Assembly (NCBI RefSeq): GCF_014054725.1
Contig: NZ_CP059563.1
Span: forward strand, 124,001-188,000
Source of the DNA: Conchiformibius steedae
GTDB taxonomy: Bacteria > Pseudomonadota > Gammaproteobacteria > Burkholderiales > Neisseriaceae
DNA: 64,000 nt
Reading direction: 5' to 3'
In this document: positions 35,518 to 43,777 of the stretch, piece by piece
Layout of the letters: every line of letters begins with the position of its first letter
How positions within the stretch are numbered: the stretch's first letter is position 1
Program-made: the position numbers and the translations under genes
The notes under the pieces: model-generated
The model's input: the letters and a program-made list of their open reading frames with translations, nothing else
Databases searched by the model: none
What the model was told of the DNA's origin: nothing

Positions 35518-36500
35518 TCAACCATGCGCCGCTGACTGACCCGTTTGCCCGCCGTTTAAGCTATTTGCGCCTGTCGGTAACCGATTTGTGCAACTACCGT
35601 TGCAGCTATTGTCTGCCCAACGGTTATCAGGGCAAAGCCAAAGCAGACGAATTAAGCCTGCCCGAAATTCATACTTTAGTCGAAGCCTTTGCCCGCAGCG
35701 GCACGCGCAAAATCCGTTTGACCGGCGGCGAAGCCACTTTGCGCCGCGACCTGCCCGACATTATCGCCGCCTGCCGCGCCCGTCTCGAAATCCGCAGCAT
35801 CGCGCTTACCACCAACGCCCACCGTTTGGGCAAACATTTTGCCCAGTACCGTGCCGCAGGCTTGGACAAAATCAACGTCAGCTTGGACAGCTTCCGCGCC
35901 GACGTGTTCCGCCGCATCACCGGCAAAAACGAATGCGACACCATTTTGCACGATGTGGAACAGATTTTAGACAGCGGTTTTTACCAAATTAAAATCAACA
36001 CTCTATTGCTGCGCGAACACGCGGAACAAACCTTTGCTGATGCTTTAGAGTATGTGCGCCGCCGTCCGCTGACGCTGCGTTTTATTGAGCTGATGCAAAC
36101 GGGCGACAACCATGCCCTGTTTGCCGCGCAACACCTGTCGGCAGGCAGCTTGGAACAGCGTTTGTTGCGCGAAGGCTGGCAGCTGCTGCCGCGTGATGCC
36201 GATGCCGGCCCCGCGCGTGAATACCGCCACCGCGATTTTGCCGGCGGCATCGGTTTTATCGCGCCCTACAGCCAAGATTTCTGTAAAAACTGCAACCGTT
36301 TGCGCGTTTCGGCGCAGGGTAAAATGCACTTGTGTCTGTTTGGCGGTGTGGCATACGATTTGCGCCCCCATCTGCACAACGGCGATGCCGATGCGCTGAT
36401 GGCACAGTTGCGAGAATGGGTGGCACACAAACCCGAACATCATTTTTTACACAATAAAAACTTTGGCTTAATCCGCGATTTATCCATGATTGGCGGCTGA
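35514..36500 (+). CDS. moaA: GTP 3',8-cyclase MoaA
   Basis: Radical SAM enzyme that starts molybdenum cofactor synthesis by rearranging GTP. The 328-residue protein carries the N-terminal cluster motif CNYRCSYC (CX3CX2C, near residue 27) and the C-terminal cluster 'CKNCNRLRVSAQGKMHLC'. The conserved C-terminal Gly-Gly (MIGG) is present. 'KIRLTGGEATLRRDL' contains a GGE SAM-binding motif. Translation is coupled to moeA by ATGA overlap. Confidence 0.97.
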   Translation: MINHAPLTDPFARRLSYLRLSVTDLCNYRCSYCLPNGYQGKAKADELSLPEIHTLVEAFARSGTRKIRLTGGEATLRRDLPDIIAACRARLEIRSIALTTNAHRLGKHFAQYRAAGLDKINVSLDSFRADVFRRITGKNECDTILHDVEQILDSGFYQIKINTLLLREHAEQTFADALEYVRRRPLTLRFIELMQTGDNHALFAAQHLSAGSLEQRLLREGWQLLPRDADAGPAREYRHRDFAGGIGFIAPYSQDFCKNCNRLRVSAQGKMHLCLFGGVAYDLRPHLHNGDADALMAQLREWVAHKPEHHFLHNKNFGLIRDLSMIGG

Positions 36501-36519
36501 ACCCTGCCGCCGCATCATT

Positions 36520-36616
36520 CCCTCCCCCGTACAAACGGGGGAGGGCTAGGGTGAGGGAAAATACTTGCCAAAATTACCCCCTCCCCAACCCTCCCCCGTT
36601 TGCACGGGAGAGGGAG
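36520..36616. repeat. GC-rich palindromic repeat pair between moaA and moaB
   Basis: Two hairpins, CCCTCCCCCGT-ACAA-ACGGGGGAGGG (36520-36545) and CCCTCCCCCGT...ACGGGAGAGGG (36589-36612), lie in tandem. The segments between them (GGGGGAGGGCTAGGGTGAGG and CCCCCTCCCCAACCCTCCCC) can also pair. This looks like a dispersed REP-type element and may act as a transcription attenuator inside the operon. Confidence 0.7.
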
Positions 36617-36680
36617 CATATTCAGGCAGCCCAAACCTTGACACACTGCCGCAAAAACCGCTTACCTACAGGAAACCCCC

Positions 36681-37205
36681 ATGTCCAAACCCGCCCCCGC
36701 CTTCCGCCCCTTAAACATCCATGTGCTCACCGTTACCGACACCCGCAGCTTTAAAGAAGACGGCAGCGGCGATTATCTGTGCCAAGCCCTGCAAAACGGC
36801 GGACACAGCCTGCATTCGCGCGATTTGTGCCGCGACGAGTTATACGATATCCGCGCCCGTGTTGCCGTTGCCATTGCCAACCCTGAAATTGACGTGGTGC
36901 TGGTAACGGGCGGAACGGGTATGTTTGACCGCGATGTGACCCCTGATGCGGTTGCCTGCCTGTTTGACAAAAGCATTCCGGGCTTTGGCGAGATGTTCCG
37001 CGCCGTTTCCTATCAGGAAATCGGTATGTCCACCATTCAGTCCCGCGCCGTGGCGGGCATGGCAAACCGCACCTTGATTTTTTGTCTGCCCGGCTCAACC
37101 AACGCCTGCCGCACCGCTTGGGAAAAAGTGATTGCGCCCCAGCTTGACCCGCGTTTGGAAAGCTGCGGTTTTACCCGCGTGTTTAATGCGTGGCAGGCTG
37201 CCTGA
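36681..37205 (+). CDS. moaB: Molybdenum cofactor biosynthesis protein MoaB
   Basis: MogA/MoaB-family protein of 174 residues that in many species adenylylates molybdopterin. Motifs: 'VLTVTDTRSFKEDGSGDYL', 'VVLVTGGTGMFDRDVTPDA', 'PGFGEMFRAVSYQEIGMSTI' and 'FCLPGSTNACRTAWEK'. No mogA is present in the window, so MoaB probably does this step. Its stop codon lies within a full AGGCTGCCTGAA word, and mobA starts four bases later. Confidence 0.94.
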   Translation: MSKPAPAFRPLNIHVLTVTDTRSFKEDGSGDYLCQALQNGGHSLHSRDLCRDELYDIRARVAVAIANPEIDVVLVTGGTGMFDRDVTPDAVACLFDKSIPGFGEMFRAVSYQEIGMSTIQSRAVAGMANRTLIFCLPGSTNACRTAWEKVIAPQLDPRLESCGFTRVFNAWQAA

Positions 37206-37206
37206 A
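37195..37206 (+). repeat. Full 12-base uptake-type sequence
   Basis: AGGCTGCCTGAA overlaps the moaB stop codon. The 11-base core GGCTGCCTGAA or close variants recur through the window (for example 28803, 29820 and 36621-36631, the last on the minus strand), consistent with a DNA uptake sequence dialect of the Simonsiella type. Confidence 0.65.
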
Positions 37207-37208
37207 AC

Positions 37209-37874
37209 ATGCCTGCCGACCCGCTGTTGATTTTGTGCGGCGGACGCAGCAGCCGCATGGGTTCGCCCAAACCGTTGCTGCCGTGGCAAAACCGCACCCT
37301 GATTGACACACACATTGCCGCCGCGCGCCGTCCCGTGTGGCTGGCGGCAGACGGCACACGTTTTACCGACAGCCCCCGCGCCGAATACCTGCCCGACAGC
37401 CTGCCCGACAAACAAGGCGCATTGTCTGCCATTGCCCCTGCCCTGCAACACGCCCGCAGCCAAGGTTTTAACGGCGTATATGTGTTTGCCTGCGATACCT
37501 TGTTACACCCCGAACGCGTGGCTGCGCTGCTGCACACCGCCGCCCACACCCCCGCATGGCGCGAAGGCGTGGTCATGCTGGCACACGGCGCACACAGTTT
37601 GCCCCTGCTGGCACATTGGTCGGCGCAGCTTGCCTCCGCTTTGACAAATGATGTTGCCGCAGGACAACGGCGCGTACACGGCTGGCTGGCGCAACAAACC
37701 ACCGCCCAAGTCCCCCTACCTGCCGCCGAACAGCCTTTAGCCAATTTTAATACCCCCGAAGAATTTGCCGCCGCCCGTGCCGCGTGGCAAGCCCTACACC
37801 CTTCAACTTTTTTGATTCCAAACCATGCCCCAACTCACCCACCTGAACGAACACGGACACAGCCAAATGGTTGA
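37209..37874 (+). CDS. mobA: Molybdenum cofactor guanylyltransferase MobA (divergent)
   Basis: Attaches GMP to molybdopterin to make the bis-MGD cofactor that NarG needs. The 221-residue protein starts with the nucleotide-binding loop 'LLILCGGRSSRMGSPKPLLP', has 'GVYVFACDTLL' with the metal-binding Asp, and ends with 'NFNTPEEFAAA' typical of MobA. The C-terminal 25 residues or so are unusual and lie over the start of moaC, which it overlaps by 50 bases. The sequence is more divergent than its neighbours, but the motifs and place support the call. Confidence 0.85.
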   Translation: MPADPLLILCGGRSSRMGSPKPLLPWQNRTLIDTHIAAARRPVWLAADGTRFTDSPRAEYLPDSLPDKQGALSAIAPALQHARSQGFNGVYVFACDTLLHPERVAALLHTAAHTPAWREGVVMLAHGAHSLPLLAHWSAQLASALTNDVAAGQRRVHGWLAQQTTAQVPLPAAEQPLANFNTPEEFAAARAAWQALHPSTFLIPNHAPTHPPERTRTQPNG

Positions 37875-38301
37875 CGTATCCGACAAACAGCCTTCCCTGC
37901 GCGTTGCCCGCGCTGAAGGCACGGTATTTTTTCCGCCCGAAGTGTATGCCCATATCCAAACCACCAACGGTCAAACCGCCAAAGGCGCGATTACCGACAT
38001 TGCCCGCGTGGCAGGCATTATGGCCGCCAAAAACACCGCGCAAATCATTCCCATGTGCCACCCGATGATGTTGGAACGCTGCAAGCTGCATTTTGCCTAC
38101 CACGACCACAACCACAGCCTGCACATCACCGCCGAAACCGCCGTTACCCACAAAACCGGCGTAGAAATGGAAGCCTTGGCCGCCGTTTCCGCCGCCGCGC
38201 TCACCGTGTACGATATGACAAAAGCCTTAAGCCACGATATTGAAATCAGCCACATCCGCTTACTGCACAAATCGGGAGGCAAACATGAATTTAACCGTTA
38301 A
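37825..38301 (+). CDS. moaC: Cyclic pyranopterin monophosphate synthase MoaC
   Basis: Second enzyme of cofactor synthesis, acting on the MoaA product. The 158-residue protein has 'MVDVSDKQPSLRVARAEG', 'AGIMAAKNTAQIIPMCHPM' and 'TGVEMEALAAVSAAALTVYD', which contain the conserved active-site Lys, His and Glu. It overlaps mobA by 50 bases and moaD by 17. Confidence 0.97.
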   Translation: MPQLTHLNEHGHSQMVDVSDKQPSLRVARAEGTVFFPPEVYAHIQTTNGQTAKGAITDIARVAGIMAAKNTAQIIPMCHPMMLERCKLHFAYHDHNHSLHITAETAVTHKTGVEMEALAAVSAAALTVYDMTKALSHDIEISHIRLLHKSGGKHEFNR

Positions 38302-38539
38302 ATCCTTTACCGTGCTGTATTTTGCCGCCTTGCGCGAACAGGCAGGCTGCGACAGCGAAACCGTGTCGTCTGATGCCGCCACCCCTGCCGAACTGTATGC
38401 CGAACTGCGCTCGCGCCATGATTTTGATTTAAACCAAACGCAGTTGCGCCCTGCCGTCAATCACGCCTTTGGCGATTGGCAGCAGCCTTTAAACCACGGC
38501 GACACCGTTGCCTTTATTCCGCCCGTATCCGGAGGCTGA
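38285..38539 (+). CDS. moaD: Molybdopterin synthase sulfur carrier subunit MoaD
   Basis: Ubiquitin-like small subunit of 84 residues that carries the sulfur as a C-terminal thiocarboxylate. It ends in the required Gly-Gly ('AFIPPVSGG') and starts MNLTVKSFTVLYFAALREQ. The GGAGG formed by the two glycine codons also serves as the ribosome-binding site of moaE, which starts one base after the moaD stop. Confidence 0.96.
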   Translation: MNLTVKSFTVLYFAALREQAGCDSETVSSDAATPAELYAELRSRHDFDLNQTQLRPAVNHAFGDWQQPLNHGDTVAFIPPVSGG

Positions 38540-38540
38540 T

Positions 38541-38975
38541 ATGTTTGATTTGACCGAACAGGCGATTGACCCCGCCGCCTTACGCCAACGCCTGCTGCAA
38601 GCCGAATCCTGCGGCGCGTTTACCTGTTTTGAAGGCTGGGTTCGCCGCCAAAACGCAGGCAGACAGGTGGATTATCTGGTGTACAGCAGCTATCCCGAAT
38701 TGGCATTGGCGCAAGGCAAAGCGGTAATGGCACAGGCAAAACAACGGTTTGCCGTAGAAGAAGTATTGTGTGTCCACCGTGTCGGGCGTTTGGGCGTGGG
38801 CGATATGGCAGTGTGGGTGGGCGTAAGCGCCGGACACCGCGATGCCGCGTTTGCCGCCTGCCGTTTTATTATTGACACCGTCAAAGCCGAAGTGCCGATT
38901 TGGAAACAGGAATTTTATTTGGACGGCGACGATGCCGCGTGGCTTGCCAATCCCGAAGCCCGCCTAAACCCATGA
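38541..38975 (+). CDS. moaE: Molybdopterin synthase catalytic subunit MoaE
   Basis: Large subunit of molybdopterin synthase, 144 residues. Family motifs: 'FTCFEGWVRRQNAG', 'EVLCVHRVGRLGVGDMAVWV', 'SAGHRDAAFAACRFIID' and the catalytic-lysine region 'VPIWKQEFY'. The ATG at 38541 has GGAGG inside the end of moaD. It overlaps narX by ATGA. Confidence 0.96.
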   Translation: MFDLTEQAIDPAALRQRLLQAESCGAFTCFEGWVRRQNAGRQVDYLVYSSYPELALAQGKAVMAQAKQRFAVEEVLCVHRVGRLGVGDMAVWVGVSAGHRDAAFAACRFIIDTVKAEVPIWKQEFYLDGDDAAWLANPEARLNP

Positions 38976-40864
38976 ACCTATCTGCCCTGCTGCCGCGCAG
39001 CCTGTCGCACCGCTTAAAACTGCTGACCCTGCTGTGGCTGATTGTCGCACTGGCTTCCATTATCCTGACCCTGCTGCTGTCGTGGCGTTTGGAAGGCGGT
39101 GCGGCTGCCATCAACGATGCGGGCAGTTTGCGTATGCAAACCTACCATCTCGGTTTGGCGGTGAATACCCGCCTGCCCGCCGAGCGCATTCACGCTCAAA
39201 TCCGCCGTTTTGACCACACCCTTGCCACTTTGGAACACGGCGACCCGCGCCGTCCGCTGTTTCTGCCCGATAATGCCGATGTGCGCCGCCGTCTGCACCA
39301 CCTGCAACACGCTTGGCACGGACGCATCAAACCCCTGTTTGAACGCAGCGCCGCGCAAGGCAGCAGCGTAGATGAAAGCACACTCGCCCACTTTATCGCC
39401 GCCATCGACGGCTTAACCCTTGCCGTAGAAGCCGTTAATACCAACCACATCAAATGGCTGCGTTTTTTCCAAACCGCATTGCTGGCGATGGTGGTGGTCA
39501 GTGCCGCCGTTACCGTGCTGCTGCTGTCGGCATGGATTATCCGTCCCCTGCAAACCCTGCAAAGCGGCGTGCAAGACGTGCATGACGGACGTTTCGGCGT
39601 ACAAGTGCCTGTGTCCGATTCCAGCGAATTTGCCCAAGTGGATTCGGGTTTTAACCAGATGAGCACCCGCTTGCAGCAGCTTTATCACGGGCTGGAACAG
39701 GAAGTTGCCGACAAAACCCGCGATTTGGTTCACAAAAACGAAACCTTACAAACGCTTTATTTTTTCTCGCGTTTTCTTAATCAAAGCCAAACCGCCGCCG
39801 AAGCCGCCGCAGGCTTTTTGGAAAAAATCATCAGCATTGTGCCTGCCCAGGCGGGCAGCATCCGTTTGGTGGATTTTGAACGCAGCCGCCTTGACCTGAT
39901 TGCCCACCACGGACTGCCTCCCGAACTGCAAAACGCCGCCGCCTGCCGCATTTTGGACGACTGCCTGTGCGGACAATCCGTCCGCAACGACCAATGGCAG
40001 CCCATTATTTTTGACAAACTGCCCCCGCCGCCCTACACCGAAGCCGTGTGCCGGCAATCAGGCTTTACCCACCTGCGCATTTTCAAAATCGCCTGCAACG
40101 GGCAAGACCTCGGCATGATGACCCTCTATTTTGCCGAGCCTTACGCATTTGAACGCACCGGCGAACTGATTGAAGCCCTGTGCAGCCAATTCGGCGTTGC
40201 CCTCAGCCACATCCGTCTAATCGGCGAAAGCCGCCGTTTGGCAGTTTTGCAGGAACGCAACCTGATGGCACAGGGATTGCACGACAGCATTGCCCAAACC
40301 CTGACCTTTTTAAATTTACAGGTACAAATGCTGGAAAGCGCCATCGCCGCCAACGAGCACGCCCAAATCAAAGAAAACCTCAACTTTATCAAAGAAGGCG
40401 TGCAAGAATGCTATGAAGACGTGCGCGAGCTGCTGCTGAATTTCCGCACCAAAATCACCCGCAAAGAATTCGCCGAAGCCGTACAAACCCTTGCCCAACG
40501 TTTTGAACAGCAGACCCATGTTGCCGTCAGCGTACGCTGGCAGGGCGACGGACAACCCTTAAGCAGCGAACAGGAACTTCAATTTATTTTTATTTTGCAG
40601 GAAAGCCTGTCCAATATCCGCAAACACGCGCAGGCACAGCATGTGGCGGTGGATTTTGACAACGGGCGCGATTTTGTGATGACCATTACCGACAACGGGC
40701 GCGGATTTGACACCCGCCGTCCCCTTGCCAGCAGCCATGTCGGTTTGGGGATTATGCGCGAACGCGCCCGCCGCATCCGTGCCGAATTGGATATTCAGTC
40801 GCACCCCAACCGCTACACCCGCATACGGCTTACCCTGCCCCAATCAGAAAGGATTTTAGAATGA
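38972..40864 (+). CDS. narX: Nitrate/nitrite sensor histidine kinase NarX
   Basis: Membrane sensor of 630 residues. TM1 is at about 14-38, followed by the periplasmic P-box nitrate-binding segment 'DAGSLRMQTYHLGLAVNTRL' and TM2 at about 165-190. HAMP, signalling and GAF-like regions come next. The HisKA_3 dimerisation domain has 'LMAQGLHDSIAQTLTFLNLQ' (phospho-His437), and the ATPase domain has 'DNGRGFD' and 'HVGLGIMRERA'. It starts inside the moaE stop (ATGA) and overlaps narL by ATGA, so cofactor synthesis and nitrate sensing share a transcript. Confidence 0.93.
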   Translation: MNLSALLPRSLSHRLKLLTLLWLIVALASIILTLLLSWRLEGGAAAINDAGSLRMQTYHLGLAVNTRLPAERIHAQIRRFDHTLATLEHGDPRRPLFLPDNADVRRRLHHLQHAWHGRIKPLFERSAAQGSSVDESTLAHFIAAIDGLTLAVEAVNTNHIKWLRFFQTALLAMVVVSAAVTVLLLSAWIIRPLQTLQSGVQDVHDGRFGVQVPVSDSSEFAQVDSGFNQMSTRLQQLYHGLEQEVADKTRDLVHKNETLQTLYFFSRFLNQSQTAAEAAAGFLEKIISIVPAQAGSIRLVDFERSRLDLIAHHGLPPELQNAAACRILDDCLCGQSVRNDQWQPIIFDKLPPPPYTEAVCRQSGFTHLRIFKIACNGQDLGMMTLYFAEPYAFERTGELIEALCSQFGVALSHIRLIGESRRLAVLQERNLMAQGLHDSIAQTLTFLNLQVQMLESAIAANEHAQIKENLNFIKEGVQECYEDVRELLLNFRTKITRKEFAEAVQTLAQRFEQQTHVAVSVRWQGDGQPLSSEQELQFIFILQESLSNIRKHAQAQHVAVDFDNGRDFVMTITDNGRGFDTRRPLASSHVGLGIMRERARRIRAELDIQSHPNRYTRIRLTLPQSERILE

Positions 40865-41517
40865 ATACCATACGCATTGTATTAATAGACGACCATACCC
40901 TGTTCCGCAGCGGCATCAAAGCCCTGCTGGCGCGGCAGGCAGATTGTGAAGTAATAGGCGAAGCCGCAGACGGATTAAGCGGCGTCAAACTGGTGGAACA
41001 GCTTGCCCCCGATGTGGTGCTGCTGGATTTGGATATGCCCGTGATGAACGGGCGCGAAGCCTTGGCGCAAATACTCAGCAGCCGTCCCGAACAAACCGTG
41101 ATTATTTTAACCGTATCGGAAGACAGCGAAGATTTAACCGAATGTATGCGTTTGGGCGCGCGCGGGTTTTTATTGAAAAACATTCATGCCGATTTTTTGG
41201 TGGATGCCGTTAAAAAAGCCTTTCACGGCGACAATGTGTTTTCCCCCGAAATGACGGCGCGGCTGGTGCAGTCGCTGATTCGTCCGCAAGCCCCCGCCGA
41301 AAGCTGCGCCCTCGACACGCTCACCCCGCGCGAAATGGAAATTTTGGGACATCTGGCGGTAGGACACAGCAATAAAATCATTGCCCGACAATTGGATTTG
41401 GCAGAATCCACCATTAAAGTACATGTTCAAAATATTTTACGCAAGCTGGAACTGAACAGCCGCGTACAGGCTGCGGTGTATGCGGTACAGCATAATGTTG
41501 CCGTTCCCCATAACTGA
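40861..41517 (+). CDS. narL: Nitrate/nitrite response regulator NarL
   Basis: The 218-residue response regulator has a receiver domain (about 1-125, phospho-acceptor Asp56 in 'VVLLDLDMPVMNG', acidic pocket 'LIDDHTLF') and a LuxR/NarL-type HTH (about 150-212, 'LTPREMEILGHLAVGHSNKI' and 'STIKVHVQNILRKL'). It is coupled to narX by a four-base overlap and probably activates the minus-strand nar and narK genes nearby. The gene is convergent with modC. Confidence 0.95.
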   Translation: MNTIRIVLIDDHTLFRSGIKALLARQADCEVIGEAADGLSGVKLVEQLAPDVVLLDLDMPVMNGREALAQILSSRPEQTVIILTVSEDSEDLTECMRLGARGFLLKNIHADFLVDAVKKAFHGDNVFSPEMTARLVQSLIRPQAPAESCALDTLTPREMEILGHLAVGHSNKIIARQLDLAESTIKVHVQNILRKLELNSRVQAAVYAVQHNVAVPHN

Positions 41518-41589
41518 ACGCCGCCTGTCGTTGATAAAATAAAAACGACAAAAGGCTGTAACGCCGTATCATATTGATTTTAATCCACT

Positions 41590-42252
41590 CTAAACCGTAC
41601 ACCCCTGCTCTATGCGGATAACTTCGTCTGCCAGTGCGCGAACATCGGCTTCATCATGGCTAATCAGCAGCATCGGTATGTGCAAACGGCTTTGCAGTCG
41701 GGCAACCGTGTCGCGCATCTGACGGCGCAATGCGGTGTCTAAAGCCGAAAAAGGCTCGTCCAACAGCAGGCAGCGCGGTTCGCCGATACAGGCCCGCGCC
41801 AAGGCGGTACGCTGTTTTTGTCCGCCTGAAATCTGATGGGGATAACGGTCGGCAACCGCTTCCAATTCCATTTGTGCCAGCCATTCGCGCACGGCGGGCG
41901 CAAACGGACGGCGCGGCGGATTGCGCCAACCCGTGTGTAAACCAAAGGCAATATTTTGCGCCACCGTTAAATGCGGAAACAGGGCAAAATCTTGAAACAC
42001 CAGCCCGATGCGCCGTTGCTGCGGCGGCAGCCACACACGGCGGGCAGTGTCTGCCAATACTTGTCCGTTAATCACGATACGGGCGTGCTGTGCGGGAAAC
42101 AAACCCGCCACAATCTGCATGGTCAGGCTTTTGCCCGCACCCGATGCGCCCACCAGTGCCAAACGGCGGGCGCGGCTGCGGCAATCTGCCTGCAAAACAA
42201 ACGGACGTTCGCCGTCCAAGCGGGTATGTATGGAAAAATCAAATATATTCAT
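41590..42252 (-). CDS. modC: Molybdate ABC transporter ATP-binding protein ModC (short form)
   Basis: ATPase of molybdate import. Walker A 'GASGAGKSLTMQIVAGL', Q-loop 'GLVFQDFALFPHL', signature 'QISGGQKQRTALARAC', Walker B 'LLLDEPFSALDT' and H-loop 'LISHDEADV' are complete. At 220 residues it stops after the ATPase core and lacks the C-terminal molybdate-binding (TOBE/MOP) domain of E. coli ModC, which is about 350 residues. The start overlaps the modB stop (ATGA). Confidence 0.93.
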   Translation of the reverse strand: MNIFDFSIHTRLDGERPFVLQADCRSRARRLALVGASGAGKSLTMQIVAGLFPAQHARIVINGQVLADTARRVWLPPQQRRIGLVFQDFALFPHLTVAQNIAFGLHTGWRNPPRRPFAPAVREWLAQMELEAVADRYPHQISGGQKQRTALARACIGEPRCLLLDEPFSALDTALRRQMRDTVARLQSRLHIPMLLISHDEADVRALADEVIRIEQGCTV

Positions 42253-42908
42253 ACTGCACCTTTGCCCGTACTCAAACGGCGCGTGATCCACAACACCGCC
42301 ACACACACGCAGGAAATCAACACCACCAGCTGCCAAGCGGTTTCGTCATCGCCTGCCTGCACCGCTTCATACACCGCCACCGACAACGTTTGCGTTTCGC
42401 CCGGAATACTGCCTGCAATCATCAGCGTAGCACCGAATTCGCCCAACGCCCGCGCAAACGCCAGCAGCAGTCCCGCCAAAATCCCCCGCCACGCCAAAGG
42501 CAGCGTTACCCGCCAAAACAACGCCGCTTCCGACAAGCCCGCCAAACGCGCCGCCTGTTCGTATTGCGGTTTGACACCTTCCAAAGCCGCGCGCGCCGGC
42601 TGTACCACCAAAGGAAACGTTACCACCGCCGCCGCCAGCGCCGCCCCCTGCCAAGTAAAAATCAGATTGATGCCGAACACCGTTTGCAGCCACTGCCCCA
42701 ACACCCCCTCACGCCCGAACAACACCAGCAGATAATAGCCCACCACCGTAGGCGGCATCACCATCGGCAAAGTCAAAGCCACGTCCAACAGCTCTTTTCC
42801 CCAAAAACGGCAACGCGCCAACAGCCACGCCACCGCCACCCCCAACACCAAATTGGCAGCCGTAGCCGCAAACGCCACCTTTAGCGACAAATACAACGCA
42901 GACATCAT
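42249..42908 (-). CDS. modB: Molybdate ABC transporter permease ModB
   Basis: The 219-residue permease has about five TM helices. 'LTLPMVMPPTVVGYYLLVLF' and the EAA loop 'YEQAARLAGLSEAALFWRVT' plus 'ALGEFGATLMIAGSIPGETQT' are typical ModB segments. It lies nine bases downstream of modA and is coupled to modC. Confidence 0.95.
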   Translation of the reverse strand: MMSALYLSLKVAFAATAANLVLGVAVAWLLARCRFWGKELLDVALTLPMVMPPTVVGYYLLVLFGREGVLGQWLQTVFGINLIFTWQGAALAAAVVTFPLVVQPARAALEGVKPQYEQAARLAGLSEAALFWRVTLPLAWRGILAGLLLAFARALGEFGATLMIAGSIPGETQTLSVAVYEAVQAGDDETAWQLVVLISCVCVAVLWITRRLSTGKGAV

Positions 42909-42917
42909 GCCTATCCG

Positions 42918-43658
42918 TTAAGGCTTGCTGAAACCGTATTTTTGCAAAATCCCCTGCGCCCGCGCCGATTGCAGATACACCACAAAACGCCGCGCTTCCG
43001 CAGGCTGACGCGAACGGCTGCTCACCGCCGCAGGATAGCGCACGGGTTCGCCTGCCAATACCGCCGCCACCCGCACCTTACCCCGTGCCGATAAAGCATC
43101 TGTGCGGTACACCAAACCCGCATCTGCCTCCCCCCGCGCCACATACGCCAAAGCCTGACGCACATTTTGCGCATACACCAATTTTGCCTGCACATCTGCC
43201 CACAGCCCCTGTTTCAGTAAAAACGCCTTGGCATACGCCCCCGCAGGCACACTGTCGGGCTGACCCACCGCAATCCGCCTTACCCCCGCCTGACGCAAAT
43301 CCGCAGGTGCAAACCCTTTGTGCGGCGACGACTGCGGCAACACCAGCACCAGCGCATTGCCCGCAAACACCACACGGCTGTCGGCGCGTACCGCCCCCGC
43401 TGCCACCGCACGCCGCATCGTTGCCTCATCTGCCGTTGCCAGCACATCTACAGGCGCACCGTGTAACAACTGGCGCAACAGTGTACCCGAAGCCCCCGTA
43501 TTCAGCTTTACCTTTGCATCGGGATACAGCGTTTGGTAATCCGCCGCCATTTCCGCAAACGCATCGCGCAGGCTGGCAGCCGCCGAAACCGTAATTTCCG
43601 CCGCCGCCGCAGGCAATACCATACCCAGCCACACACACAAAGCAATGATTTTTTTCAT
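42918..43658 (-). CDS. modA: Molybdate-binding periplasmic protein ModA
   Basis: Periplasmic oxyanion-binding protein of 246 residues. The signal peptide (MKKIIALCVWLGMVLPAAAA) is followed by 'EITVSAAASLRDAFAEMAAD', 'NTGASGTLLRQLLHGAPVDV' and 'VARGEADAGLVYRTDA', the ModA ligand-site segments. The start at 43658 has GGAAAAA upstream; a second ATG nine bases earlier is possible. It probably follows narK2 in transcription after a 119-base gap. Confidence 0.94.
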   Translation of the reverse strand: MKKIIALCVWLGMVLPAAAAEITVSAAASLRDAFAEMAADYQTLYPDAKVKLNTGASGTLLRQLLHGAPVDVLATADEATMRRAVAAGAVRADSRVVFAGNALVLVLPQSSPHKGFAPADLRQAGVRRIAVGQPDSVPAGAYAKAFLLKQGLWADVQAKLVYAQNVRQALAYVARGEADAGLVYRTDALSARGKVRVAAVLAGEPVRYPAAVSSRSRQPAEARRFVVYLQSARAQGILQKYGFSKP

Positions 43659-43777
43659 TTTTTCCATCTCATAAAAAACACCAGCCTAACCAAACCCTTG
43701 CCGCCACACCATTCCCGCCAATCAAAAACAGGCAAGCCAAGCGCCTGCCTGTTCATGATTATGCCATCAATCAGGCA

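Noticed and set aside
41520..41556. A terminator between narL and modC
   Set aside because: CTGTCGTT and AACGACA can pair but the loop is long and no T run follows in either direction.
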